Under the pieces are notes generated by a model that saw nothing but the letters and a program-made list of their open reading frames with translations, had not been told where the DNA came from and did not search any database. DNA of 64,000 nucleotides from Bacillota bacterium (GTDB taxonomy: Bacteria; Bacillota; Clostridia; Acetivibrionales; Acetivibrionaceae), in contig JAEWSG010000013.1 in the NCBI GenBank assembly GCA_023398495.1, positions 79,024 through 143,023 on the forward strand, written 5' to 3'. A program made the translations under genes and the position numbers. Of the stretch, positions 43,564-52,395 are shown piece by piece. Position 1 is the first letter of the stretch. Each line of letters starts with the position of its first letter.

Positions 43564-44433
43564 TCAATTAGCATTTTCTTTTGGAAATTTAATGTCAAAG
43601 GTTGTGTAGTCATTGCTGCTTACAGTGATAAGTCCGTTATACCTTTTAACTATGTTTTTTGTAGTAAAAAGTCCCATTCCTTCACCTTTAGAGCCCTTTG
43701 TAGTAAAACCGGCTTCAAATATTTTAGGTAAGGCGTTTTGTGGTATAGATGGCCCGTTGTTTCTAATAGAAAAGCCAAAAGTTTTTAAGTCTTCAAAAAT
43801 GCTGATTTCCAATAATCTGTTGTCATTAAGTTCCTCCAGGGCATAGATTGAGTTGTCAACAATATTTCCAAGTATACGGCACATCTCCCAAGAGGGTACA
43901 AGAAAGGCTTCCAAACGCGAAGTAACCTTTAATTCTACTTTAATGTTTCTTTTTTCGCAATCCAGTATCTTTGCCTGAAGTAGAGCATTAATTGCAGCAT
44001 TTGTTGTTTTTAAAACTTTGTTGACTTTTTGAATATCGTTATAAACCTGTTCTATATAGTCTGCTGCTTCATTATATTCGTGCATTTCCATGAGACTATA
44101 TACAACCTGCAGATGGTTCATAAAATCGTGCCTTTGTGCTCTGAGGGTTTTGTTTAAATTTTCCACTTGGTTCAGCGTGTTTTTAAGTACTTCATATTGT
44201 GAATCTGAAATAGATAATGCTATGGCGTTTCTGATGGTAATAAAGCTATTTATAAACAGAGTAACAAATATCATGAAAAAGAACAGGTAGATGACATTAA
44301 AACCGGAGTTAATAATATTAAGCTTGTTTGAAACTGCACTGTATGCCAGTACGCCAACAAGTATGATAATATGTATCATATTAAGAACAATTATCGATAA
44401 GATTGTCTTGTTAATATTCAACTTGTTTTTCAT
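43564..44433 (-). CDS. Sensor histidine kinase, Spo0B-type dimerisation and GHKL ATPase
   Basis: Membrane kinase of 289 residues. Two N-terminal helices (about 11-33 and 41-66) with a very short outer loop, so it may sense the membrane or a lipophilic signal. A coiled-coil region leads to the phosphoacceptor in AQRHDFMNHLQVV, then the GHKL domain with the N box (LGNIVDNSIYALEE), FSIRNNGPSIP and the G box GEGMGLFTTKNIV. This architecture (AgrC/CitA-like) usually pairs with LytTR regulators such as the one at 40592-41344. Its ribosome site (GGAG, 14 nt upstream) is weak. Confidence 0.88.
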   Translation of the reverse strand: MKNKLNINKTILSIIVLNMIHIIILVGVLAYSAVSNKLNIINSGFNVIYLFFFMIFVTLFINSFITIRNAIALSISDSQYEVLKNTLNQVENLNKTLRAQRHDFMNHLQVVYSLMEMHEYNEAADYIEQVYNDIQKVNKVLKTTNAAINALLQAKILDCEKRNIKVELKVTSRLEAFLVPSWEMCRILGNIVDNSIYALEELNDNRLLEISIFEDLKTFGFSIRNNGPSIPQNALPKIFEAGFTTKGSKGEGMGLFTTKNIVKRYNGLITVSSNDYTTFDIKFPKENAN

Positions 44434-44794
44434 ATTCTAAGTAATTGCTCCAAATTTTTATTTTTTTAAGGATATATAAATTTAACTTTAATGTTCGTTA
44501 TCTATAGTTATATTATAAATTATTATTAAAGATATTACAAAAGGTAAATGAAAAATATGGTGCACGAAGTTAAATACACCCACCAAAATATTAGTCATTA
44601 TTATATATATTTTATTTTTATTGCTATACTGTTACATTCTTTGCTATTATATAATGTATTGAAGAGGATATTTTTACAGGAATAATAATATTTATTATGA
44701 TGTTGGATACGTTATATCTTATTGGGCTGTAACTATAAATTTTGACTAATGAAATTTTTTTTGAAACACCTTAATAAAAGTTTAGGAGGAAAAG
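44434..44794. other. Divergent intergenic region with MITE-end fragment
   Basis: 361 bp between the leftward kinase and rightward yqeG. AT-rich; contains the repeat fragment 44720-44773, which ends 21 bp before the yqeG start. A TATAAT near 44648-44653 may be a promoter -10 box for yqeG. No coding frame is seen. Confidence 0.55.
44720..44773 (+). repeat. MITE-end-like repeat fragment (pair with 7493-7544)
   Basis: TATTGGGCTGTAACTATAAA and the following bases to GAAACACCTTA match 7493-7544 with few changes. Confidence 0.6.
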
Positions 44795-45307
44795 ATGATA
44801 GAAAAATTTTATCCAAGGCTTAAAGTAGATAAAGTTCAGGATATTGAACTTAATGAGCTTATTAAAAATAATATTAAAGGACTTATACTTGATATCGATA
44901 ATACGCTTGTACCGGAGCACGTAGCTGAGGCTGACCAGAATGCGGTAGGATGGATTGAAAGAGTAAAAAAAGCCGGTTTGAAAGTGTGCATAGTTTCTAA
45001 TGCCTCAGAAAAAAGAGTAATTAAATTTAATGAAAAACTCAAGGTGGATGCAATTCACAGAGCTTCAAAGCCAAGCAGCAAGGCTTTTATGAGAGCAGCA
45101 AGGCTTATGGATATAAAACCTGAAGAAACTGCTGTTATAGGTGATCAGATTTTTACCGATATATTTGGTGGAAACAGAGTTAGTATGTTTACAGTTCTTG
45201 TAAAACCAATAGACAAAAGGGAAGTGATTTTCGTCAGAGCCAAGAGAATCGCAGAGAAGTATGTACTTACGAGGCATGAAAAGTCCCTATTAAAATCAAA
45301 AAAATAG
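44795..45307 (+). CDS. yqeG: YqeG-family HAD phosphatase
   Basis: HAD subfamily IIIA protein of 170 residues. ILDIDNTLVPEH is motif I, CIVSNASEKRV motif II, KPSSKAFMRAARLMD the Lys region and VIGDQIFTDIFGGNRVSMFT motif IV. YqeG proteins stand near aroE in many Firmicutes, and some family members act on phosphatidylglycerol phosphate; the substrate here is not known. TAGGAGG lies 6-7 nt before the ATG. aroE follows after 11 nt. Confidence 0.9.
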   Translation: MIEKFYPRLKVDKVQDIELNELIKNNIKGLILDIDNTLVPEHVAEADQNAVGWIERVKKAGLKVCIVSNASEKRVIKFNEKLKVDAIHRASKPSSKAFMRAARLMDIKPEETAVIGDQIFTDIFGGNRVSMFTVLVKPIDKREVIFVRAKRIAEKYVLTRHEKSLLKSKK

Positions 45308-45318
45308 ATGGAGGTATT

Positions 45319-46203
45319 ATGGATATTGATTTCAGTGTTACAGGTAAGACAAGGCTTCTGGGTTTAATCGGAAATCCTGTTGAACATTCTATTTCACCGC
45401 AGCTTCATAATTCGTTAAGTATGCTAAAGGGGTTAGACTTTATTTATGTACCTTTAAAAGTTGGGAAAGAAAATCTTGAAGTTGTTGTAAAAGCCCTTAA
45501 GGCTATTGATTTTGTCGGGTTTAATGTAACCATACCGTATAAGAGGGAGGTTATGAAGTTTATTGACGACAATACAAAAGAGGCTATTCTTATGGGAGCG
45601 GTGAATACGGTTAAGAAAATCGAAGGAAGACTCTATGGTTATAATACAGATGGGGAAGGTTTCCTGAGGGCATTTAAAGAGGCAGCAGGGATGGGGTTTA
45701 AAGGTAAAAAGGTAGTTATGATAGGAGCAGGTGGAGTGGCAAGGCCAATAGCTGTGAAGATTGCTATGGACGGAGCTGAGAAAATCAGCATTGTAAACCG
45801 AACAACTCAAAAGTCTGTTGAGCTTGCTGAGGTGGTTAATGAGAATATTACTGAAATTGTTCAGGTATACAACTTTGAAGATAAAACGTTGAAAATGGCA
45901 TTTGAAGAAAGTGATGTAATAATAAATACTACATCGGTTGGAATGAGTCCGGATATTGATAAGTCACCGGTTGAGAATGCCGATTACTTCAGGAGTGGTC
46001 AGATAGTATATGATGTTGTTTATAACCCGTCAAAAACAAAATTCCTTGCAGATGCAGAAAGCAGAGGGTGTAAACCAATTGGTGGATTGGGAATGCTTTT
46101 TTATCAAGGAATAAATGCGTATGAAATCTGGACCGGAGTTAAATTTTCTGAAGAGAACTTAAAAGATATCTACAAATCCTTCGTTAAGATCATAAAAAGT
46201 TAG
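45319..46203 (+). CDS. aroE: Shikimate dehydrogenase (NADP+)
   Basis: Reduces 3-dehydroshikimate to shikimate in aromatic amino acid synthesis. It has 294 residues. GNPVEHSISPQLHN binds shikimate; NVTIPYKREV carries the catalytic Lys; GAVNTVKK and NTDGEGFLRAF follow; GAGGVARPIAVKIA is the NADP loop, with NRTTQKS as the phosphate-binding segment; GGLGMLFYQGINAYEIWTG closes the active site. ATGGAGG precedes the ATG. It leads directly into the pilus cluster, an arrangement I recall from other clostridia. Confidence 0.96.
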   Translation: MDIDFSVTGKTRLLGLIGNPVEHSISPQLHNSLSMLKGLDFIYVPLKVGKENLEVVVKALKAIDFVGFNVTIPYKREVMKFIDDNTKEAILMGAVNTVKKIEGRLYGYNTDGEGFLRAFKEAAGMGFKGKKVVMIGAGGVARPIAVKIAMDGAEKISIVNRTTQKSVELAEVVNENITEIVQVYNFEDKTLKMAFEESDVIINTTSVGMSPDIDKSPVENADYFRSGQIVYDVVYNPSKTKFLADAESRGCKPIGGLGMLFYQGINAYEIWTGVKFSEENLKDIYKSFVKIIKS

Positions 46204-46289
46204 CAATGTATATAAACAAAAAATGTAGTATTAAGTAAATACGGATTGGCTCCGATATATTAATATGGATAATGAACATGACATATCAA

Positions 46290-46307
46290 AAGCGGAAGCT
46301 GCAATCA
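46290..46307 (+). repeat. Short GGAA-loop hairpin repeat (copy 3 of 3)
   Basis: AAGCGGAAGCTGCAATCA in the aroE-pilB spacer. The outer C of the stem is lost, leaving AGC/GCT around GGAA. Confidence 0.55.
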
Positions 46308-46367
46308 GGATTTTTCGTTATTCAGAGTATAAACTTAATTTTTTGCTGTACCTAAAAGGTGGATACT

Positions 46368-48056
46368 ATGAAAAAGCAGATAAGAAAAAGACTGGGGGAC
46401 CTTTTGCTTGAAGTTGGTCTTATTACTGCAGAGCAATTAGAAAATGCACTTAAGGTTCAGAAGACTACAGGTAAAAAATTAGGTGAAGTTCTTATCTCAG
46501 AAGGGGCTGTTACTCAGGAAAATATTATTGAAGTTCTTGAGTTTCAGTTGGGTATTCCTCATGTTGATCTTGAAAAATATACCATTAACCCTGCTGCATG
46601 TTTATTGATTCCGGAAGGTCTTGCAAGAAGGTATGAGCTTATTCCCATCTCTCAGCAAAACGGAATGCTTACAGTGGCGATGAGTGATCCTTTAAATGTT
46701 TTTGCAATTGATGATGTGACAATATATTCAGCGATGGAAGTCCAGCCTGTTATTGCATCTTCAGCCGAAATAATCAGTGCGATTGGAAAATATTATGGTA
46801 AGCAGCATGCATTAAGAGCGGTGGAAGAGTTTAAAAAGGAAAATGAATCGTCATTAAAAATAAATGATAGCACTGAAGGTCAGTTTAATGATGATGTTAA
46901 TAATGCTCCTGCTGTTAAGCTGGTTAATTCTATAATTGAACAGGCAGTAAGAAGCAGGGCTAGTGATATACATATAGAACCATTTGCACAATTTGTCAAA
47001 ATACGGTTCCGTACAGACGGAGAAATGTACGAAGCAATGAGGACGGAAATAGGAATAATGAATGCTCTTGCAACACGTATCAAAATAATTTCCGGCATGA
47101 ACATCACAGAGAGAAGAGCTCCACAGGATGGAAGGTTTACTGCTAAGGTTGATGAGAAGGAGTTCGATCTTAGAGTATCTATTTTGCCTACTGTGTTTGG
47201 TGAAAAAATTGTTATAAGAATTGCTGACAAAAAAGCGTTTGTTGTTTCTAAGAATCAACTTGGTTTTACCGAGGAAGATAAAAGAAAATTTGAAAATATG
47301 CTCAAAAATCCGCATGGGATTGTACTTGTAACTGGACCTACAGGAAGCGGAAAGTCGACTACTTTGTATACTGCACTAAATGAAATAAACAAACCAAATA
47401 TAAATATTATAACAATTGAAGACCCTGTTGAGTGTCTGATTGATGGTGTAAACCATGTGCAGGTTAACCAGAAGACGGGGTTGACTTTTGCATCAGGACT
47501 AAGATCCATATTGAGACAGGATCCTAATGTAATAATGCTTGGTGAGATAAGGGACAGCGAAACAGCTGAAATAGCCGTCAGAGCTGCTATTACAGGTCAC
47601 CTCGTCCTCAGTACTCTTCATACCAATGACTCTTCAGGCTCAGTTATAAGGTTAATGGACATGGGTATAGAGCCTTTCTTGGTTGCGTCTTCTCTTGTCG
47701 GTGTAATTGCACAAAGGCTTGTCAGAAAAATCTGTTACAATTGCAGGCAGGAACATGTTGCTACAGAGGAAGATCTTGTTGCATTAGAACTGGATATTCC
47801 TGTCCAGGTATACTCCGGTAAAGGTTGTGCTGTATGCAACGGTACAGGATATAAAGGAAGAATAGGTATTTATGAAATTATGGTTCTTACAGCAAAACAC
47901 AAGGAACTTATAAATATAGGTTGTACTGAGGAAGAATTGAGAGATTTATCTATAAATAACGGTATGAGATCGTTAAAGGATAATGCTAAGCTTTTGGTTC
48001 TAGAAGGTAAAACTACTATTGCTGAAATGCTTAAAATTACGTTTACAAACGATTAA
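46368..48056 (+). CDS. pilB: Type IV pilus extension ATPase
   Basis: Hexameric ATPase that drives pilus growth, 562 residues. The N-terminal T2SSE_N domain (LGDLLLEVGLITAEQLENAL, LEFQLGIPHVDL) is followed by the ATPase core: Walker A GPTGSGKSTTLY, Asp box ITIEDPVE, Walker B LGEIRDSETAEIA and His box TGHLVLSTLHTND. The tetracysteine zinc site CYNC...CAVC is present. The ATG at 46368 follows AAAAGGTGG by 6 nt; the GTG at 46359 lies inside that site and is rejected. The N-terminal domain is of the kind that can bind c-di-GMP in some PilB proteins, but I did not verify the motif. Confidence 0.95.
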   Translation: MKKQIRKRLGDLLLEVGLITAEQLENALKVQKTTGKKLGEVLISEGAVTQENIIEVLEFQLGIPHVDLEKYTINPAACLLIPEGLARRYELIPISQQNGMLTVAMSDPLNVFAIDDVTIYSAMEVQPVIASSAEIISAIGKYYGKQHALRAVEEFKKENESSLKINDSTEGQFNDDVNNAPAVKLVNSIIEQAVRSRASDIHIEPFAQFVKIRFRTDGEMYEAMRTEIGIMNALATRIKIISGMNITERRAPQDGRFTAKVDEKEFDLRVSILPTVFGEKIVIRIADKKAFVVSKNQLGFTEEDKRKFENMLKNPHGIVLVTGPTGSGKSTTLYTALNEINKPNINIITIEDPVECLIDGVNHVQVNQKTGLTFASGLRSILRQDPNVIMLGEIRDSETAEIAVRAAITGHLVLSTLHTNDSSGSVIRLMDMGIEPFLVASSLVGVIAQRLVRKICYNCRQEHVATEEDLVALELDIPVQVYSGKGCAVCNGTGYKGRIGIYEIMVLTAKHKELINIGCTEEELRDLSINNGMRSLKDNAKLLVLEGKTTIAEMLKITFTND

Positions 48057-48096
48057 GGAAAATTAAAGGATTTACTCGTTATAGGAGGATTATAGC

Positions 48097-49152
48097 ATGA
48101 ATCTTGCAGAGCTTTTCAAAACAACGGTTGAACAGGGTGGATCAGACTTACACATTACAGTAGGAGTACCGCCCACCATAAGAAAAAACGGAAGATTGGT
48201 AAGAATGCAGGATAAAGCAGTTGATGCAAGGGAAGCTGAAGAATTTGTAAAGCAGATACTCACTGAAAAACAGATGGATGAACTTGTTAAGAAAGGACAG
48301 GTTGACTTGTCTTTTTCGTTAGATGGTATAGGACGGTTCCGAATTAATGCTTTCAGACAAAGAGGTTCATATGGGGCTGCTGTGAGGCTCGTAAATTCAT
48401 CGGTCAAGACCATTGCAGAACTTGGACTTCCCAATGTTGTTACTGAGCTTGCCAGGAAAACCAAAGGATTAATTCTTGTAACAGGACCTACAGGAAGTGG
48501 AAAGTCCACAACACTAGCTTCTATTATAAACCAGATAAATGAAGAAAGAGATTGCCACATACTTACGCTTGAAGATCCTATTGAGTATCTTCACAGGCAC
48601 AAGAAATCCATTGTAAATCAAAGAGAGATAGGTAACGATTCCGTATCCTATGCTGCAGCTCTAAAAGCTGCATTAAGGGAAGATCCTGATGTAATATTGG
48701 TTGGAGAGATGCGGGATATAGATACAATTTCAATAGCAATAACAGCTGCAGAGACAGGGCACCTTGTTCTGTCGACACTACATACAACCGGAGCAGCAAG
48801 TACAATAGACAGAATCATAGATGTATTTACACCTCATCAGCAGCAGCAAATAAGAATTCAGTTGTCGGTTATTCTTCAGGGCGTAATATCTCAGCAACTC
48901 CTGCCGAGAATTGATAAAGCAGGAAGGGCTGCAATAATCGAGATTATGGTAGCAACTCCGGCAATTAAGAATCTAATCAGAGAAGGAAAAACTCACCAAC
49001 TTGACTCTTTGATCCAGACCGGAGCAAAGTTTGGAATGCAAACAATGGATAGTTGTTTGGCTAATTTGTACAAGAAAGGGATTATTAGCCAGGAAGATGT
49101 AATGGCTTATGCTTCATCACAGGAAAACATTATACGGTGTATGGGAGTTTAA
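48097..49152 (+). CDS. pilT: Type IV pilus retraction ATPase
   Basis: PilT of 351 residues; powers pilus retraction and twitching. SDLHITVGVPPTIRKNG opens the PAS-like N domain; then GPTGSGKSTTLA, TLEDPIEYLH, VGEMRDIDTISIA, ETGHLVLSTLHTTGA and the PilT-specific AIRNLIRE-like segment PAIKNLIREGKTHQL. ATAGGAGG lies 7 nt before the ATG. Its presence means the pilus is retractable. Confidence 0.96.
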   Translation: MNLAELFKTTVEQGGSDLHITVGVPPTIRKNGRLVRMQDKAVDAREAEEFVKQILTEKQMDELVKKGQVDLSFSLDGIGRFRINAFRQRGSYGAAVRLVNSSVKTIAELGLPNVVTELARKTKGLILVTGPTGSGKSTTLASIINQINEERDCHILTLEDPIEYLHRHKKSIVNQREIGNDSVSYAAALKAALREDPDVILVGEMRDIDTISIAITAAETGHLVLSTLHTTGAASTIDRIIDVFTPHQQQQIRIQLSVILQGVISQQLLPRIDKAGRAAIIEIMVATPAIKNLIREGKTHQLDSLIQTGAKFGMQTMDSCLANLYKKGIISQEDVMAYASSQENIIRCMGV

Positions 49153-49439
49153 GCTTTTAAATAAGTATTGTAAATTTGATGAATTTATGATATAATTTAG
49201 TTGTATGTTAAACAAGATTTCATTTTTCTGTTCAATTTTTATTCGTATACGCAAATCGGTGAATTATGTATTCTAAAGTATTTAATCCTATAGTAGTTCT
49301 TGTTTTTTTAATTTATGTTTTTTTACTTGTAAATTGAAGTGCGATGTGAAGTTTTTATCGCGTTCAATATAGCTGGTGATAAAAAAGTGTTACCTTAGCA
49401 CAATTGAGCCTAAAACTGGAGTTTTAGGAGGAGGACAAT
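49153..49439. other. Spacer between pilT and pilC with a repeat half-copy
   Basis: 287 bp. AT-rich, with the half repeat 49332-49370 and no clear terminator after pilT. A separate promoter for pilC may lie here. Confidence 0.5.
49332..49370 (-). repeat. Two-hairpin repeat, first half only, inverted
   Basis: AATTGAAGTGCGATGTGAAG and the following TTTTTATCGCGTTCAATAT form the TTGAAGTGCGAT/ATCGCGTTCAA stem. The other hairpin is absent. Confidence 0.75.
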
Positions 49440-50654
49440 GTGGCTACTTATAATTACAAAGCAAAAACGGCAACTGGAAATACTTCTGTAGGAAAAATCG
49501 ATGCAACTGACAAAAAAATGGTTGTATCCCTTCTTAAAAACAGAGGTCTGTATCCCCTTGAAATAAGTGAATTGAATCTGATGGACAAAGATATAAAAAT
49601 GGGTGCAGAAAAGAAAGTACCTCTCAAAGAGTTGTCAATTTTTTGCAAGCAGTTTTATACTATGATAGATGCCGGAGTGACGGTGATCGGCTCGCTTGAT
49701 CTGCTAAGGAGACAGACGGAAAACCGCAAACTGGCCAACATAATCAGTAAGGTTTTTGAAAATGTACAGAAGGGAATGTCGCTTTCTGAGGCGATGAAAG
49801 TACACAGAAATGAGTTCCCGACAATTGTTATAAGTATGATAGAAATTGGGGAAATCAGCGGTAATCTTGACATTGTGCTCGACAGATTGGCGATTTACCT
49901 CGAGAAAGACAATAAAATCAGGCAGAAGGTAAAGACTTCCATGGTATATCCTAAAGTTATCAGTATTATAGCTATTGTTGCAGTTATATTTATGATGATT
50001 TTTGTTGTACCTAACTTTATAGGTATGTTTAAAAATATGGGAAGTCAACTTCCATTGCCAACAAAAATACTTATAGGCATAAGCAGTTTATTTAAAAATG
50101 TTTGGTTTCTACTAGGTGCAGCTATTGTTATTCCGAGCACTGTTATTTCTTATAAGAGGTTTGTTAAAACCGATAAGGGAAAGTATATTTATGGAAAGGT
50201 ACTTTTGGGACTTCCGATTATAGGAAAAAATATGAGCAAAATAATTGCATCCCGCTTCAGCAGATCATTGAGTTTAATGTTAAAGACTGGTGTTCCGCTT
50301 ATTCAGGCACTGGAGGTGGTAGGAAACTTACTTGATAACGAAGTGGTTAGCAGAGGGATGTTAAAAGTTAAAGAAGACATCAAAAGAGGTTCCGGATTAG
50401 CTGAACCTTTGGAGGCAGTTGGTATATTTCCTGTGATGGTAACACATATGATCAGTATTGGAGAAGAGGCCGGATCACTTGACTCAATTGTAGAAAAGGT
50501 GGCGGATTTCTATGATGATGAGTTAGATGCATCCATTGGAAAATTACTTGCAATGTTAGAACCGCTTATGATTGTGGCAATGGCTATAGTTATAGGCGGA
50601 ATAGTAATTGCAATGATACTCCCGATCTTCTCAATGTATCAAAATGTAACGTAA
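49440..50654 (+). CDS. pilC: Type IV pilus inner-membrane platform protein
   Basis: GspF-family platform of 404 residues. Two GspF domains (about 70-195 and 270-395), each with the pattern FCKQFYTMIDAGV/FSRSLSLMLKTGVPL and MIEIGEISGNL/MISIGEEAGSLD; three membrane helices near 170-195, 220-240 and 370-395. The start is a GTG at 49440, 5 nt after TAGGAGGAGG; the ATG two bases upstream is in another frame that soon stops. N-terminal ATYNYKAKTATG matches the usual PilC start. Confidence 0.95.
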   Translation: MATYNYKAKTATGNTSVGKIDATDKKMVVSLLKNRGLYPLEISELNLMDKDIKMGAEKKVPLKELSIFCKQFYTMIDAGVTVIGSLDLLRRQTENRKLANIISKVFENVQKGMSLSEAMKVHRNEFPTIVISMIEIGEISGNLDIVLDRLAIYLEKDNKIRQKVKTSMVYPKVISIIAIVAVIFMMIFVVPNFIGMFKNMGSQLPLPTKILIGISSLFKNVWFLLGAAIVIPSTVISYKRFVKTDKGKYIYGKVLLGLPIIGKNMSKIIASRFSRSLSLMLKTGVPLIQALEVVGNLLDNEVVSRGMLKVKEDIKRGSGLAEPLEAVGIFPVMVTHMISIGEEAGSLDSIVEKVADFYDDELDASIGKLLAMLEPLMIVAMAIVIGGIVIAMILPIFSMYQNVT

Positions 50655-50678
50655 TCAAAAACTAAGGAGGTATTTATT

Positions 50679-51062
50679 ATGTTCAAAGGAATGAACAAGA
50701 AAAGAAATAACAAAAAAGGTTTCTCTCTCGTAGAATTAATCGTTGTAGTTGCAATTTTAGGTATCTTGGCTGCGGTTGCAGTTCCTTCCGTTATTGGTTA
50801 CTTAGAGGATGCTAAGGTTAATGCCGACAATTCCAATGCTAAAGAAATTGAGGCTGCAATTTTAAGAGGTATTGCAGGCAATAAATTTGTATTATCTGCC
50901 TCAATGGACGGTGCCGATATATATGACAAAATTAAAGCTGAAATAGAGATACCTAGCACTCCAGAGCAAGGTGACGAATACGGGTTTTTTGTAAATATAG
51001 AAACTGGAAGAGTTAGATGTGCAACTTCTGCACCTGATGAAAAATGGATACCAATACCATAA
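50679..51062 (+). CDS. pilA: Type IV major pilin (prepilin)
   Basis: Prepilin of 127 residues. The leader MFKGMNKKRNNKKG is cut before FSLVELIVVVAILGILAAVA, with Glu at position 5 of the mature protein. The mature pilin is short (about 113 residues), with one Cys near the end (RVRCATS), so no disulfide-bound D-loop. AAGGAGG lies 9 nt before the ATG. It stands right after the platform gene, as major pilins often do in clostridia. Confidence 0.93.
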   Translation: MFKGMNKKRNNKKGFSLVELIVVVAILGILAAVAVPSVIGYLEDAKVNADNSNAKEIEAAILRGIAGNKFVLSASMDGADIYDKIKAEIEIPSTPEQGDEYGFFVNIETGRVRCATSAPDEKWIPIP

Positions 51063-51147
51063 TTAATTAATTAATACCTATTATTGGTTGGTAGGGTTAT
51101 TATGTTCTCTATTTCTGAAGTAAAGCCGGAAATAGATTAAATTTTTG

Positions 51148-51280
51148 GTAACTGGAATAATGTTTCGAACAAAAGTTACAAGGCTGACGCCACTCAGTCT
51201 TGTAACTTGTTTATTTGAGTGCATCCGTCGAAGGGAACCATAGGGTTGCCTAGCGAACTTTCTTGGGAATGATAATAAAC
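51148..51280 (+). ncRNA. Candidate structured leader or riboswitch-like element between pilA and pilD
   Basis: Stems: GTTACAAG/CTTGTAAC (51175-51182/51199-51206) with inner CTGA/TCAG; an alternative GTAACT/AGTTAC (51148-51153/51174-51179) that excludes it; GTTTATT/AATAAAC (51209-51215/51274-51280) enclosing CATCC/GGAATG (51222-51226/51266-51271) and the hairpin AGGGAACC/GGTTGCCT (51232-51239/51244-51251). The AATAAAC arm overlaps the 5' arm of the terminator that follows, so folding could decide termination. It matches no riboswitch class that I know; the GCAAAG-type core of class I c-di-GMP riboswitches is absent. Confidence 0.5.
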
Positions 51281-51302
51281 CTTTTTACATAGAGGTTTTT
51301 TT
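51277..51302 (+). terminator. Intrinsic terminator after pilA
   Basis: AAACCT (51277-51282), loop TTTTACATAG approximately, AGGTTT (51293-51298), T-run to 51302. Confidence 0.78.
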
Positions 51303-51320
51303 CTTATATAATATAGTATA

Positions 51321-51422
51321 TATTGAACGCGATAAACATTTTGCATCGCACTTCAATTTCCTTGATTTATTATCGTGAAAATCCAATTTGTCCTTGTAAA
51401 ATCATTTTCACGATTTATATAA
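51321..51422 (+). repeat. Two-hairpin dispersed repeat, full copy (reference)
   Basis: About 102 bp. Hairpin 1: TTGAACGCGATAAA pairs imperfectly with a TTGCATCGCACTTCAA arm. Hairpin 2: ATCGTGAAAAT pairs with ATTTTCACGAT across about 23 nt. Other full copies: 15913, 19539, 28837, 40348. Partial copies: 7542, 14142, 38932, 49332, 63683. Confidence 0.88.
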
Positions 51423-51452
51423 TAAAATCTATATACAGAAGAGGAAAAATAA

Positions 51453-52253
51453 ATGGATATTATTTTACTTATTTATGTGGCAGTTGTCGGAGCAGTTATA
51501 GGTTCCTTTTTAAATGTTTGCATCTACCGGATACCGAAGGCAGAATCTATAGCCTTTCCTCCTTCGCATTGCGGCAGTTGTGGCAAGAGACTTAAGGCCG
51601 TTGATCTAATTCCTCTTTTCAGTTGGTTATTTCTTAGAGGCAAGTGCAGGCATTGCAGGAGTAAAATATCACCAAGATATGCAGTGGTTGAGGCACTAAC
51701 GGGACTAACCTTTATGCTACTTTATAATAAATATGGATTTTCATTGGATTTACTGGCTTCAGCTTTCATTATGTCAATTCTCATAGCAGTCTTTTTTATT
51801 GATATAGATCACAGGATAATACCTGATGAGTTGGTAGTAACAGGACTTGTTGCAGGTGTGATGATTGTTGTGTTTAATGCCTTCTTTCCGATGAAGATTA
51901 TGGGAGGAGGACAATGGTGGGAACCTTTGCTTGGAATGTTTGTCGGTTCGGTTACACTGATGATTGTTGGATTGATTGGAATGCTGATTTATAAAACAGA
52001 TGATGCAATGGGTGGCGGGGACATAAAGATATTTGCTCCTATAGGCATCTTTCTAGGGTGGAAAATGACCTTTGTTGCTTTGCTGTTATCTATTATTCTG
52101 GCTGGAGTCATAAGTCTTATTCTGGTTATTGTAAAGGTTAAGGACAGAAAAAGCACCATACCCTTTGGTCCGTTCATTGTAATGGGGACTCTCATTACAT
52201 ATCTTTATGGATGGGATATTTTAAAGTGGTACATCAACTTTTTGCTATATTAA
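51453..52253 (+). CDS. pilD: Prepilin peptidase / N-methyltransferase
   Basis: Aspartic membrane protease of 266 residues that cuts the prepilin leaders and methylates the new N-terminus. The N-terminal SFLNVCIYRIP segment, two zinc-binding CxxC pairs (CGSCGKRL, CRHCRSK), and both catalytic Asp sites (FFIDIDHRIIPDEL and GGGDIKIF) are present, with eight hydrophobic helices. GAGG lies before the ATG. Serves all five pilin-like proteins of this locus. Confidence 0.96.
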   Translation: MDIILLIYVAVVGAVIGSFLNVCIYRIPKAESIAFPPSHCGSCGKRLKAVDLIPLFSWLFLRGKCRHCRSKISPRYAVVEALTGLTFMLLYNKYGFSLDLLASAFIMSILIAVFFIDIDHRIIPDELVVTGLVAGVMIVVFNAFFPMKIMGGGQWWEPLLGMFVGSVTLMIVGLIGMLIYKTDDAMGGGDIKIFAPIGIFLGWKMTFVALLLSIILAGVISLILVIVKVKDRKSTIPFGPFIVMGTLITYLYGWDILKWYINFLLY

Positions 52254-52395
52254 TAATAATGTTCAATAAATTTAACTAATTTTTTAAATATTTATTATTT
52301 TAATTATGAATTTGTACGATATAATTTTTAAGAGATTAACGGGAAGTGTATGTGTTTATGCAAAAAAAGAATAACCCTCGGGGAGGATTGCATTT

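Larger units (their letters stand above)
51063..51452. other. Intergenic region between pilA and pilD with structured RNA and repeat
   Basis: 390 bp. In order: switch-like structured element (51148-51280), terminator (51277-51302), full two-hairpin repeat (51321-51422) and the pilD ribosome site. Confidence 0.65.

Noticed and set aside
46854..47315. Open frame of 153 aa on the minus strand inside pilB
   Set aside because: Lies wholly within a well-conserved gene on the other strand, has no ribosome site and a composition unlike a protein of this genome. Similar shadows inside other genes (for example 21133-21606, 36431-36928, 48090-48560) were left out for the same reason.
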